Shown: one piece after another, positions 18,194-27,179 of the stretch | Layout of the letters: every line of letters starts with the position of its first letter | Numbering within the stretch: position 1 is the stretch's first letter | Assembly (NCBI RefSeq): GCF_041261445.1 | Contig: NZ_JBGCCU010000037.1 | Span: 1 to 64,000, forward strand | Length of the DNA stretch: 64,000 nt | Direction of reading: 5' to 3' | From: Catenulispora sp. EB89 | GTDB taxonomy: Bacteria > Actinomycetota > Actinomycetes > Streptomycetales > Catenulisporaceae | Position numbers and translations under genes: made by a program | Notes under the pieces: model-generated | Told to the model about the DNA's origin: nothing | What the model saw: only the letters and a program-made list of their open reading frames with translations | The model's database searches: none

Positions 18194-18208
18194 ATGAATC
18201 ATCTTCAT
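18194..18208. promoter_or_regulatory. short inverted repeat upstream of the MFS gene
   Basis: ATGAA (18194-18198) and TTCAT (18204-18208) flank five bases, ending 17-31 bp before the MFS start. It is a possible operator of modest strength. Confidence 0.3.
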
Positions 18209-18253
18209 GTTCTCGGGACGCTCATCGTAGGCGTGTGCGAGTCATCCAACAAG

Positions 18254-18293
18254 AGGCGATGCCCTGGCGGGAAGTACCGCCGGGGCATCGCCT
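18254..18293. terminator. strong hairpin terminator of the sedolisin gene
   Basis: 17 bases at 18254-18270 (AGGCGATGCCCTGGCGG) pair fully with 18277-18293, one pair being G-T, around a 6-base loop. It begins 26 bp past the stop of the minus-strand protease gene. This is the most stable simple hairpin in the window. Confidence 0.8.
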
Positions 18294-18318
18294 CCTACTT
18301 CTTCTACAAGGGAAAGGC

Positions 18319-21300
18319 CTACGGCTTCGCCGCCAGCGCCTGGTCCACTCCGCGCGCCGGCGTCCCGAGACCGGTCACCGTGTCGTAGCCGGCGTGCGCC
18401 GAGCACTCCGCGGGCGGGCAGGCACCGTTGCTGCCGGAGGTGACATCGACGAGCGCGGAGCCGAGCCCGTAGACGTCGCGGAACACCGAGCCGTCGGCCG
18501 AGGCCAGATGCGGCTTGCCGAGGGTGGCACGAGCCTGGTCGGCGGTCGCCAGGATCGCCGACCAGATCGGGGCCGACAAACTGGTGCCGCCGACTTCGGC
18601 CCAGCCGGAGCGGCCTTGCGTCGCGTCCGTGTAGTAGACGGCGACGCCGGTCTGCGGGTCGGCGACCGCCGAGACGTCGGGCGTCCCGCGGTGCGCGTCG
18701 GGATTCACACCGTCCTGGTACGCCGGACGCTTCTCGAAGAACGACAAACCGCCGCCGGTGCCGCGCCACGCGGTCTGGCTCACCGTGGTGCCCGCGGCGT
18801 CCAGCTTCAAGGTGGTGCCGCCGATGGAGAGCACGTTCGGTGAGGTGGCGCTGTAACCGTCGGGATTGCCGCTGTCGCCGGCCGATTCCACGCAGACGGT
18901 GTCGGTGAACAGGCACCGGTCGTCGTAGAAGGACTCGCCGGAGAACTCGCGATTCAAGCCGTAGCTCATCGAGACCGCCGCCGGGTGCAGCGCCGCCGCG
19001 GCCTCCACGGCCTCGTTCAGGTGCTGCATGGTCGGGTCCTGCGCCTCGACGAGGACGATCTTCGCGTGCGGGGCCACGGCGTGCACCCACTCGACGTCCA
19101 GCGCGGCCTCACCGTCCCAGCCGCCGCCGTCGACGGTCGTGCCGGGCATGGTGTGGACGGAGAAGTCGAAGCAGTCGGCACCGGCTGCCGCGCTGTCACA
19201 TGTCGGCGGGAGGCCGAACTGCTTGCTGAAGATGTTCAGGTCGCTCCGGAGCGCCGGGTGGTGGTAGGCGTCCACGATCGCGACGGTCTGGCCGCTGCCG
19301 TCGCCCTTGAGCGCGAGGTTGTGCTGGATCTGCGCCGGGGTGTAGCCGCGGAGCGGCGGTGTGGTCGCCAGGGCCGGCGGGATCACCGAGTCCGGAACGA
19401 GGCTGCCGCCGGTCGGGTCCATCACCGGTGTGGTCGGTGTGGTCGGTGTGGTCGGCGCGACACTCGGGGTGGTGGCCTTCAACCGCTGCTTGGGCGCGGA
19501 CTTCTTGGCGGCGCCGGGCGTCAGCGTGCCGGTCAGGGTCGAGACCGTGACGCCGTGCATGTTCGTGTCCTGATCGAAGTAGAACGACCCCATCCACTCG
19601 TCGTTGATGCCCCACTCGCGGATGTCCTGTTCGAGCCCCAGCACCTGCGAGCCGTCGACGACGAGTTGGTGCGCGTCGTCGAGTGGTCCGGTCTCCGCGA
19701 GGTCGCCGGGGTAGTCGTTGTTCCCGTCGAACAGTGCCGGGTCGTAGGCCTGCGCCCCGAACGGCGAGTCCAGCAGCACCGTCGAGCCGCCGGTCGAGGT
19801 GGCGAACGCGCCGGAGTAGGTGTCGGAGAACATGCCGGTGTCGGTCCAGGTCCTGCCGTCCGGCAGCAGCCGGCTGATGACGGCGAAGTGGTACCAGGCC
19901 AGGCCGTCCTTCGGATCGGCGCTGAAGTCGATGTTCGTGGTCGATCCGCCGCCGGTGTGCGAAGTGAGCACGGCGCCGGTACGGCTGTCGCGGACCTCGA
20001 CCAGGGTGGTGCCCGAGGGACCGTTCGGGTCCTTGGCGGCCCAGGCCAGAGCGACACCGTGGCCGTCCGCACCGGGGATGTCAGGGCTCGCATAGGCGGC
20101 CTGCAACTGGCCGGTGCTGAGCACCGACGGATCGGCCGGGAGGTCCCAGACCGTCCTGCCGGTCCGGGCGTCGACCGACACGACTCCGTCCTTCGGCGCC
20201 TTGTCACCCGCCGCGGTGGCGTACTCGGCGATCACGTGGCCGTCGGAGTCCACCGTCGCGTTGCTGAACCGCACCGCGCTGCCGGCCGGCTTGAACGTCC
20301 ACAGCTGCCGGCCGTTCAGGCCGTAGGCGGTGAGCGCGTGGGTCGGGTCGATGATCTCAGTGTTCTTACCCGAACCGGTGGCGGCCACCGACCACGTGTA
20401 GGCACCGGGGACGTCCTTGGCCACCGTGACCTTGCCGGTCGCGACGTCGATCAGGTCCCAGCCGCCGGTCGCGGCGACCAGCACCTGCTTGCCGTCGTCG
20501 ACGAGTTCGGCGTGGTGCACGGCGCCCTGCACGGTCGAGGTCCACAGGACCTTCGGCACGCCGTTCGGCTGCGGATGGCCGTCGAGCAGGAACACACCGC
20601 GGCTCTGCCCGGCCGCGACGATGTTCTTGACGCCGTCCTCCGCCGTGGTCGGGCCGGGGACCAGGACGCCGGAGTACAGGTCGCCGAGCTGAGGCTGGGT
20701 CGCCACCGGGGCCCCGTTGGAGATCTTGTACGCGTAGGCGGTCTGGTCGGCGGCCACCGACAGGATGCGGTCGCCCCACTGCGCGGGCTCCAAACCGGTG
20801 CCGACCGCGCCGGACTGGCGCCAGCGGAGCTTGCCGGTGCGGGCGTCGAACGACAGGACCTGCGTGCCCTCGGGGCCGTTCGGGACGGCTTCGGTGGGGT
20901 TCTGCGGGTCCTGGGTGGTGACGACGACGCTCGCCCGGTCCGCGTCCGGCAGGAACATGCCGCCGACGACCGGCGCGTCGCCGGTGAAGGCGGCCGGGAT
21001 CGGCGTGGTCCACAGGCTCTTGCCACCCGCGGTGAAGGAGAGGACTGACGAGCTCACCGGGAGCGGCTGGGAGCCGGACATGTCCATGGTCAGCTCGGTC
21101 GCGACATACGCGGGGTTCTTACGGCCTTCGTGGTCCGAGTCCGCGACCCGCAGCGACGTGACGAAGGTGCCGGTGCGGTCGGAGAGCACCTGGCGGCTGC
21201 CGGTCCTCGGGTCGATCGCGGTGAGCTGCCAGCCGACCGCGTCCTCGGGGTCGTTCTCCTCGGCGACGACGAGCCGGTGCCGCTCGGGATCGTCGCGGAT

Positions 21301-22473
21301 GATGCGCGGGTAGCCGGAGGTCGGGACGTCGAGCTTCAGCTTGCCGGTGGCCGCGTCCAGCAGGATCACGTGGCCGTCGGCGGGACGCGGCGTGCCCAGG
21401 CCCATCGGGGTGTCGGTCCAGCCGGTCGCGATGCCGTCGGCGGTCGGGGTGATGGTGGCGAGCGCGGCCCACGGGACCTGGGTGTCGTACGTCCAGGCGG
21501 TGGCGCCGGCCACCGCGGCGCCGGACTTGTGGAACTTCACGAGCGAGACGCTGGTCCGGCTCTCGCCCGACGACGGCGCCGGTTCGATGCCCCACATCGG
21601 GCCGGTAACGTTGCCGACGACCAAGCCCCCGGCCCCGGCCGCGAGGCGGTTGACGTAACCGGGATAGACGTGATGCCACAACGTCTTGCCGGTGCGGCCG
21701 TCGATCACGGTGACGAAGGACGCGAAGTGGGTCAGCGGGGAGTCCGGAACCGTGAAGGGGAAGGCCGCGCTGGCGCCGAGGGTGTAAGCGACAGCGATGT
21801 CGTGCCCTGATCCGCCCCCGAAGTCGCCGACCGCGAAGGTCTGGTCGGAACCGACGCCGGTGCCGGAAATCGGGTCGTAGCCGGCGAACATGTCCAGCGG
21901 CGGCGGCTCGGGGAGATAGGGAACGGTGCCCTTGAGACCCCAGTCCGCCGCCAGCCCCTGCTCGGTCTTGGTCCACACCGGCTTGCCGTCCCGCCCGACG
22001 CGCTGGACCTGGCCGGAGGTGTCGACGTGGAACCAGTCGTCGCTGCCGGGGACGGCCGCGGTCAGACCGAGGCCGCGCGCGGTCTCGATCTGCTGGTTCG
22101 CGGTGAAGGACAGGCCGGAGTTCGAGGCCTGACCAGCCGCCGAACCAGCCGCCGGCGCACTCGGCGCACTCCGCGCGGCCGACGTGGTCGGGTCGGCACT
22201 CACGCCGGCCGCCACGGCCTGCGCCATCCCGACGCGCTGGGCTACAGTGCCGGTGCTGTCGACACCGACGGTGTACTTCGCGGACAGGTTCCGGACCTGA
22301 TCCGCGGTCAGCCGGAGCGCGGCGGCCGCGGATGACGGAGACGGGGCGGCGGACGGGGCGGCGGACCCGGCGGCGGACGCACCGGCCGCACTCGCCACAC
22401 CGGCCGTCGAGCCGAAGACTGTCACGGCCACGGCCGCCGCCATCCATGGACGGCGTAGAGGTATCGCAGGCAA
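18319..22473 (-). CDS. secreted beta-propeller / sedolisin (S53) protease fusion
   Basis: 1384 residues. Residues 1-32 are a Sec signal, followed by an Ala/Ser/Pro-rich spacer. From about 130 to 990 there are repeated PQQ/YVTN-like blades (GKTLWHHVYPG, GKLRWRQSGAVG, RQLWTFKPAG, GRTVWDLPAD). Residues about 1030-1384 are an S53 serine-carboxyl peptidase: GQTVAIVDAYHHP, catalytic E1122 and D1126 in GEAALDVEW, an oxyanion Asp in VESAGDSGN, nucleophile S1298 in GGTSLSAP, and a C-terminal calcium loop (FRDVYG, AGYDTVTGLG). The usual Pro-kumamolisin activation domain is not seen; the propeller occupies its place. A terminator follows at 18254. It probably acts outside the cell, perhaps in acidic soil. 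Confidence 0.87.
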   Translation of the reverse strand: MPAIPLRRPWMAAAVAVTVFGSTAGVASAAGASAAGSAAPSAAPSPSSAAAALRLTADQVRNLSAKYTVGVDSTGTVAQRVGMAQAVAAGVSADPTTSAARSAPSAPAAGSAAGQASNSGLSFTANQQIETARGLGLTAAVPGSDDWFHVDTSGQVQRVGRDGKPVWTKTEQGLAADWGLKGTVPYLPEPPPLDMFAGYDPISGTGVGSDQTFAVGDFGGGSGHDIAVAYTLGASAAFPFTVPDSPLTHFASFVTVIDGRTGKTLWHHVYPGYVNRLAAGAGGLVVGNVTGPMWGIEPAPSSGESRTSVSLVKFHKSGAAVAGATAWTYDTQVPWAALATITPTADGIATGWTDTPMGLGTPRPADGHVILLDAATGKLKLDVPTSGYPRIIRDDPERHRLVVAEENDPEDAVGWQLTAIDPRTGSRQVLSDRTGTFVTSLRVADSDHEGRKNPAYVATELTMDMSGSQPLPVSSSVLSFTAGGKSLWTTPIPAAFTGDAPVVGGMFLPDADRASVVVTTQDPQNPTEAVPNGPEGTQVLSFDARTGKLRWRQSGAVGTGLEPAQWGDRILSVAADQTAYAYKISNGAPVATQPQLGDLYSGVLVPGPTTAEDGVKNIVAAGQSRGVFLLDGHPQPNGVPKVLWTSTVQGAVHHAELVDDGKQVLVAATGGWDLIDVATGKVTVAKDVPGAYTWSVAATGSGKNTEIIDPTHALTAYGLNGRQLWTFKPAGSAVRFSNATVDSDGHVIAEYATAAGDKAPKDGVVSVDARTGRTVWDLPADPSVLSTGQLQAAYASPDIPGADGHGVALAWAAKDPNGPSGTTLVEVRDSRTGAVLTSHTGGGSTTNIDFSADPKDGLAWYHFAVISRLLPDGRTWTDTGMFSDTYSGAFATSTGGSTVLLDSPFGAQAYDPALFDGNNDYPGDLAETGPLDDAHQLVVDGSQVLGLEQDIREWGINDEWMGSFYFDQDTNMHGVTVSTLTGTLTPGAAKKSAPKQRLKATTPSVAPTTPTTPTTPVMDPTGGSLVPDSVIPPALATTPPLRGYTPAQIQHNLALKGDGSGQTVAIVDAYHHPALRSDLNIFSKQFGLPPTCDSAAAGADCFDFSVHTMPGTTVDGGGWDGEAALDVEWVHAVAPHAKIVLVEAQDPTMQHLNEAVEAAAALHPAAVSMSYGLNREFSGESFYDDRCLFTDTVCVESAGDSGNPDGYSATSPNVLSIGGTTLKLDAAGTTVSQTAWRGTGGGLSFFEKRPAYQDGVNPDAHRGTPDVSAVADPQTGVAVYYTDATQGRSGWAEVGGTSLSAPIWSAILATADQARATLGKPHLASADGSVFRDVYGLGSALVDVTSGSNGACPPAECSAHAGYDTVTGLGTPARGVDQALAAKP

Positions 22474-22642
22474 GGGTGATCTCCCGACATCCCAGAGTGC
22501 TGATGTGACTGCGCTTCCGACCCGGCAGAATGCGGGAACCGGCGCCGAAGCGGTGACAGGGATGCTGGCAGCGGCGTACCGCGAGGTGGAAGCGTTTTCC
22601 CTGACCGTTACCGGACACCTGCCGGTTCCGGCCGGACGGCGC

Positions 22643-22648
22643 TATAGT
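22643..22648 (+). promoter_or_regulatory. possible -10 element for the TrmB/LuxR-type regulator
   Basis: TATAGT stands about 47 bp before the 19-codon ORF and 100 bp before the regulator. No convincing -35 box is seen at the right distance. Confidence 0.35.
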
Positions 22649-22694
22649 GTGGCCGCTTCTTGATCGCAGGAGGGGAATCAGGAGGGGGATCACC

Positions 22695-22754
22695 GTGGCA
22701 CAGGAGACTGAGCTGGTCAGAACCGGCGGCGACGGCGGGCCGCGCCCGTGTTGA
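22695..22754 (+). CDS. 19-residue upstream ORF (possible leader or peptide)
   Basis: A GTG at 22695 preceded by GGAGGGGGATCACC encodes MAQETELVRTGGDGGPRPC and stops at TGA 22752-22754, two bases into the second codon of the next gene, whose GTG lies at 22748. The ribosome site is far better than that of the regulator, so the peptide, if made, would couple translation to it. The alternative is that the regulator starts further down and this is its 5' region. It is too short for any family assignment. Confidence 0.4.
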   Translation: MAQETELVRTGGDGGPRPC

Positions 22755-23710
22755 TCCCCGCCGGCCTGTCAGCCTTCGACGAATCCGTCCTGCGCCGCCT
22801 GCTCACCGCGGGCGACCCGCACACCCCGGCGACCCTCGCCGAGGACCTCGGCGCCCCGCCGGAACAGGTCCGCCGCAGCGTCCGCCGCCTCACCGAGCTC
22901 GGGCTCGCGCTGCGCGACGGGTTGGCGGTGGTGCCGGTCGACCCGCGCGTGGCGCTCACCGGGCTGTTGCGGGAGCGGCGGACCGAGTTGGACCGGCTGA
23001 CCCAGACCATCGACGAGCTGTCGGCCAGCTTCCACGACCGCGCGGTGCGCACCGGGGCGGCGCGGCCGGTCGAGGCGATCGTCGGGCGCTCGGCCATCGC
23101 CGCGCGGTTCCACGATCTGATGGCGCGCGCCGACACCGAGATCCTCGCCTTCGACACGCCGCCATACGTCGCGTCCAACTACGGCGACTCCGAGGCGGAG
23201 ACCGGCGCGTTGGCGCGGGGTGTCGCCGTGCGCGCCGTCTACGCGGCCGAGGTGCTGGACCACCCTGACCGCACCAACCGGGTACGAGCGCTCGTCCAGC
23301 TCGGCGAGCAGGCGCGCGCCGCTCCGGCGCTGCCGACCAAGCTCGTCGTCGCCGACCGGCGGGAGGCGATCCTGCCGTTGTCCGAGCCGGGGGCCGGCGA
23401 CGCCGACTCGCGCTGCGCCGTCGTGCACGCCTCCGGGCTCTGCGAGGCACTGATCGCGCTGTTCGAGGCGGTGTGGACGCAGGCGGTGCCGTTGTTCGCG
23501 CCGCGGGCGGGAGCGAACCCGGATCTGCTCGCCGAGGACCACGCGATCCTGCAGTGCCTGAACGCGGGGATGAAGGACGACGTCATCGCGCGCCAGCTCG
23601 GCATCAGCGAGCGCACCGTGCGCCGCCGCGTCGCCGATCTGGCGGTCCGGCTCGGGGCCGCGTCGCGCTTCCAGATCGGCGCTCAGGCGGCGCGCCGCGG
23701 TTGGGTGTGA
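22748..23710 (+). CDS. TrmB-like / LuxR-type HTH regulator
   Basis: 320 residues. The N-terminus (residues 5-60) is a TrmB-like winged helix (DESVLRRLLTAGDPHTPATLAEDL, then EQVRRSVRRLTELGL), followed by a helical linker (RRTELDRLTQTIDELSASF). The middle (about 110-235) resembles a PLD/TrmB-type effector region. The C-terminus (255-320) is a LuxR/GerE HTH (ILQCLNAGMKDDVIARQLGISERTVRRRVADLAVRLGA). This two-HTH layout is common in streptomycetes and often regulates neighbouring secreted or peptide genes. The GTG start at 22748 is tentative. The gene is divergent from the sedolisin gene and followed closely by the M20 peptidase gene. Confidence 0.82.
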   Translation: MLIPAGLSAFDESVLRRLLTAGDPHTPATLAEDLGAPPEQVRRSVRRLTELGLALRDGLAVVPVDPRVALTGLLRERRTELDRLTQTIDELSASFHDRAVRTGAARPVEAIVGRSAIAARFHDLMARADTEILAFDTPPYVASNYGDSEAETGALARGVAVRAVYAAEVLDHPDRTNRVRALVQLGEQARAAPALPTKLVVADRREAILPLSEPGAGDADSRCAVVHASGLCEALIALFEAVWTQAVPLFAPRAGANPDLLAEDHAILQCLNAGMKDDVIARQLGISERTVRRRVADLAVRLGAASRFQIGAQAARRGWV

Positions 23711-23722
23711 GTTACTGACCGC

Positions 23723-25096
23723 ATGGACATCGCGCAGCTCACCGCCAAAGTCGACGCCCTGATGCCCGGTGTCGCCGCCGATCTCAAGCGCCTGGCCGCG
23801 ATCCCCTCGATCGCCTTCCCCGGCTATCCGCAGGAGAAGGTCGTCGAGTGCCACGACCTGCTGGTCGACCTGCTGCGCGAGGCGGGCGTCCAGGACCTGG
23901 CGGACCTGCGGCTGCCCGACACCTCGCCGATCATCACCGGCTACATCCCGCCGCCGACGCCGCAGGCCCCGACGGTCCTGCTCTACGGGCACTACGACGT
24001 CCAGCCGCCCGGGGACGAGGCGGCGTGGGCCTCCCCGCCCTTCACCCCGACGGAGTACACCGACCCCGAGCACGGCCCGGCCATCCGGGGCCGCGGCATC
24101 GCCGACGACAAGTCGAACCTGGCCGTGCACCTCGGCGCGCTGCGCGCCTTCGACGGCCGCCCGCCGGTCGGCATCCGCCTGGTGCTGGAAGGCCAGGAGG
24201 AGTACGGCAGCGTCCTGGACGACTACCCGCCGCAGAACCCGGCCGCGTTCGCCTGCGACGCGATGGTCATCGCCGACATGGGCAACATCCGCCCCGGCAC
24301 CCCGACGCTGACCACCGCGCTGCGCGGGGACGCCGAGGTGCTGGTGGAGGTCCGCACGCTGAAGGAGGCGCGGCACAGCGGCCTGTACGGCGGCGCCGCC
24401 CCCGACGCGCTGCTCACCCTGATCGCCGCGCTGGCCACGCTGCACGACGACAAGGGCGACGTGGCCGTGCCGGGCCTGCGCCGCGAGCCGTGGTCCGGCA
24501 CCGCGTACACCGACGAGGAGTTCCGCGCGCTGGCCACCGTCGAGCCCGGCACGCCGCTGCTGGGCACCGGCGGCCTCGGCGAGCGGCTGTGGAGCGGCCC
24601 GGCGGTCACGGTGGTCGGCCTGGACGCGCCGGCCGTCGACACCGCGGCGCTGGCCGTCGTGCCGTATGCCAGGGCTCTGGTGAACCTGCGGATCCATCCG
24701 CGGCAGGACCCGAAGGAAGCGCAGCAGGCGTTGGTCCGGCATCTGGAGGCGGTCAAGCCGTTCGGCGTCGAGCTGACCGTGACGCCCCAGGACGCGGGCC
24801 CCGGGTTCGCCGCCCGGACCGGCGGACCGGCATATCAGGCTGCTGCGACCGCGCTGGCGGCCGCGTGGGGTTCGGCCGCGACGCAGGCCGCGAGCGGCGG
24901 CGCGATCCCGTTGGTGAACGGGCTCTCGAAAGCGGTTCCGAATGCTGAGATCCTGTTGTTCGGGGCCGAAGACGCGGCGTGCCAGCTGCACGGGCCCAAC
25001 GAGCGTGTACTGCTGTCTGAACTGCGGAGTTCGGTGCTGGCAGAGGCAGCTTTCTTCGAGGCTTACGCCAGGGATTATGCGAAGCTCTCCTCATGA
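23723..25096 (+). CDS. M20-family metallopeptidase (dipeptidase type)
   Basis: 457 residues. Zinc-site motifs are visible: HYDVQP around residue 92, the bridging Asp in RGIADDKS near 130, EGQEEYGS near 160 with the catalytic Glu, and a late His in CQLHGPNE. The lid domain lies around 200-330. Cytoplasmic, no signal. Actinobacterial members of this group are annotated as dipeptidases or as hydrolases of N-acylated amino acids. The gene starts 12 bp after the regulator, and its stop overlaps the next gene by 4 bp, so the three form an operon. Confidence 0.88.
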   Translation: MDIAQLTAKVDALMPGVAADLKRLAAIPSIAFPGYPQEKVVECHDLLVDLLREAGVQDLADLRLPDTSPIITGYIPPPTPQAPTVLLYGHYDVQPPGDEAAWASPPFTPTEYTDPEHGPAIRGRGIADDKSNLAVHLGALRAFDGRPPVGIRLVLEGQEEYGSVLDDYPPQNPAAFACDAMVIADMGNIRPGTPTLTTALRGDAEVLVEVRTLKEARHSGLYGGAAPDALLTLIAALATLHDDKGDVAVPGLRREPWSGTAYTDEEFRALATVEPGTPLLGTGGLGERLWSGPAVTVVGLDAPAVDTAALAVVPYARALVNLRIHPRQDPKEAQQALVRHLEAVKPFGVELTVTPQDAGPGFAARTGGPAYQAAATALAAAWGSAATQAASGGAIPLVNGLSKAVPNAEILLFGAEDAACQLHGPNERVLLSELRSSVLAEAAFFEAYARDYAKLSS

Positions 25097-25992
25097 CCTT
25101 CACTGCGTTGGATCACGTAGCGACGCCCGTTCTCGACATCGCCTATGAACACGCAGGGGACCCCTCGGGGATTCCCGTCGTCCTGCTCCACGGCTTCCCC
25201 TATGACGTCCGGGCCTACGACAAGGTCGCCGCAGCGCTGGTTGCGCAAGGTGGTTATTCGGTATACGCACCGTATCTGCGGGGCTTCGGCAGGACGCGCT
25301 TCCTGTCCGAGGCCGATCTGCGGTCCGGGCAGCAGGGCGCCATCGGCCAGGACCTGGTCGACTTCATCGACGCGCTGCGGCTGAACCGGCCGATCGTCGG
25401 CGGCTACGACTGGGGCGGGCGGGCGGCGTGCATCGTCTCGGCGCTGTGGCCGGAGCGGGTGCGCGGGCTGGTCACGGTCGACGGGTTCAACGTGCAGGAC
25501 ATCGCGCACTCCTGCGAGCCGTCGAAGCCGGAGTGGGAGGCCACGTACTGGTACCAGTACTACTTCCACAGCGAGCGCGGGCGGCGCGGGTTGGAGCGGA
25601 ACCGCGAGGAACTGTGCGAGTTGCTGTGGCGGACGTGGTCGCCGACGTGGCAGGCCGCTTCGGCCGAGTTCCCGGCGAGTGCGCCGAGCCTGCACAACCC
25701 CGACTTCGTGGAAGTGGTCATCCATTCCTACCGGCACCGGTACGGCCTGGCCGAGGGTGATCCGCGGTATCGGGCGATCGAGGAGCGGCTGGCGTTCGGG
25801 ACCGAGATCGCGGTGCCGACCGTGGTGCTGGAGGCCGGGGCGGACGGGGTCGGCGGGCCGGCGTTCGCCGATTCCGGGGACCGGGAGCTGTTCATCGGGC
25901 GCTTCGAGTACCGGAAGGTGGAGGGGGTCGGGCACAACGTGCCGCAGGAGGCGCCGGAGGCGTTCGCCGAGGCGGTCCGGCTGCTCGCGTGA
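25093..25992 (+). CDS. alpha/beta hydrolase, epoxide hydrolase/dehalogenase type
   Basis: 299 residues. The oxyanion HGFP motif is at LLHGFPYDVRAYD. The nucleophile is Asp106 in GGYDWGG, as in epoxide hydrolases and haloalkane dehalogenases rather than a Ser. The cap domain (about 130-225) is rich in Trp and Tyr, and the catalytic His is in VGHNVPQEAPEAF. Substrate unknown. ATGA overlap with the peptidase gene indicates translational coupling. Confidence 0.87.
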   Translation: MTFTALDHVATPVLDIAYEHAGDPSGIPVVLLHGFPYDVRAYDKVAAALVAQGGYSVYAPYLRGFGRTRFLSEADLRSGQQGAIGQDLVDFIDALRLNRPIVGGYDWGGRAACIVSALWPERVRGLVTVDGFNVQDIAHSCEPSKPEWEATYWYQYYFHSERGRRGLERNREELCELLWRTWSPTWQAASAEFPASAPSLHNPDFVEVVIHSYRHRYGLAEGDPRYRAIEERLAFGTEIAVPTVVLEAGADGVGGPAFADSGDRELFIGRFEYRKVEGVGHNVPQEAPEAFAEAVRLLA

Positions 25993-26085
25993 GCTGCTCG
26001 GCTCGCGGGCACAGCTGATCACGACTCGGCCTCGCCTGGTGATCGTCAAGGACAAAAGCACTCCGCGCCTATTACTCTTCCGGAT

Positions 26086-27081
26086 GTGAGCAGCCCCGTT
26101 TCCGTCAACCGCGCCACGGCCGGCGTCCTGTTCGGCGTGGTCTCCTCGGTGGCCTTCGGGGCCGGCGGTCCGTTCGGCAAGGCCCTGATCGCCGCCGGGT
26201 TCAGCCCGCTGCAGGCGGTGTGGATGCGGCTGATCGGGACGGTCGTGGTGCTGGTCGCGCTGTGTCTGGCGCTGCGGCGGCCCGGGCAGCTGGCGACGAT
26301 GGCGCGGAACAAGTGGCCGATCGTGATCTACGGACTGGTGGCGGTCGCGGCGTGCCAGGTGCTGTATTTCGTGGCGGCCTCGCGGCTGCCGGTCGGGATC
26401 GCGATCCTGCTGGAGTTCACCGGGCCGGTGCTGGTGGTCGGCTGGGAGAAGCTGGTGCGGCACACGCACGTGGCGCGCGAGTCGGCGATCGGCGTCGGGG
26501 TGGCGATGCTGGGACTGGCGATCGTGGTGCAGATCTGGTCCGGGGTGCACCTGGACGCCGTGGGCCTGGCGGCCGGCCTCGGCGCCGGCGCCGGGAACGC
26601 GACGTACTTCCTGGTGATCGACCGACTGTCCGGCACGGTCGACCCGCTGACCCTCACCACCGGCGGCATGAGCGTCGGCATGGTGGCGCTGACCCCGCTG
26701 GCCGCACCGTGGTCCGCGCCCTGGCACATCCTGGGGCGCTCGGTCCCGATGGGCTCGCACCACCTGCCGGGCTGGACGCTGGCCGCTCTCATCGTGCTGA
26801 TCAGCACGGTCCTGTCCTACCTCACCGGCGCGGCGGCGGTGCAGCGGCTGTCGGCGACGGTGGCGGCGGGACTGGCGTACGTCGAGCCGGCATCGGCGAC
26901 CGTCGTGGCCTGGATCACACTCGGCGAGCGGCTGTCGGCGACGCAGATCGCCGGCGGCGTGATCGTGCTGGCGGGGGCCTACCTCGCACAGCGCGGAATC
27001 GGGCGCACCACGGGTGCCGAAGGAGATTCCACCCGGTCTATCCTGGGAACCACGGTCACCACGGAAGCGTTGATCCCATGA
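26086..27081 (+). CDS. EamA-family drug/metabolite transporter
   Basis: 331 residues with ten predicted membrane helices in two EamA repeats (about 10-145 and 160-300). The conserved FGKALIAAGFSPLQAVWMRL and AGLAYVEPASATVVAWITLGE stretches mark equivalent positions in the two halves. Close to the RhtA/YdcZ-like exporters of amino acids and related compounds. The GTG at 26086 starts directly before the first helix. A tail of about 25 polar residues ends the protein. Confidence 0.87.
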   Translation: MSSPVSVNRATAGVLFGVVSSVAFGAGGPFGKALIAAGFSPLQAVWMRLIGTVVVLVALCLALRRPGQLATMARNKWPIVIYGLVAVAACQVLYFVAASRLPVGIAILLEFTGPVLVVGWEKLVRHTHVARESAIGVGVAMLGLAIVVQIWSGVHLDAVGLAAGLGAGAGNATYFLVIDRLSGTVDPLTLTTGGMSVGMVALTPLAAPWSAPWHILGRSVPMGSHHLPGWTLAALIVLISTVLSYLTGAAAVQRLSATVAAGLAYVEPASATVVAWITLGERLSATQIAGGVIVLAGAYLAQRGIGRTTGAEGDSTRSILGTTVTTEALIP

Positions 27082-27179
27082 AACGTCCCTACTCTGCCGT
27101 ACCCCGGCCCCGGCCCCTGTGGAGCCCCGGGCCGTGCCATGCGTAGGGGCCCATGCATCGAAGGGGGCGGGGAGCGTCT

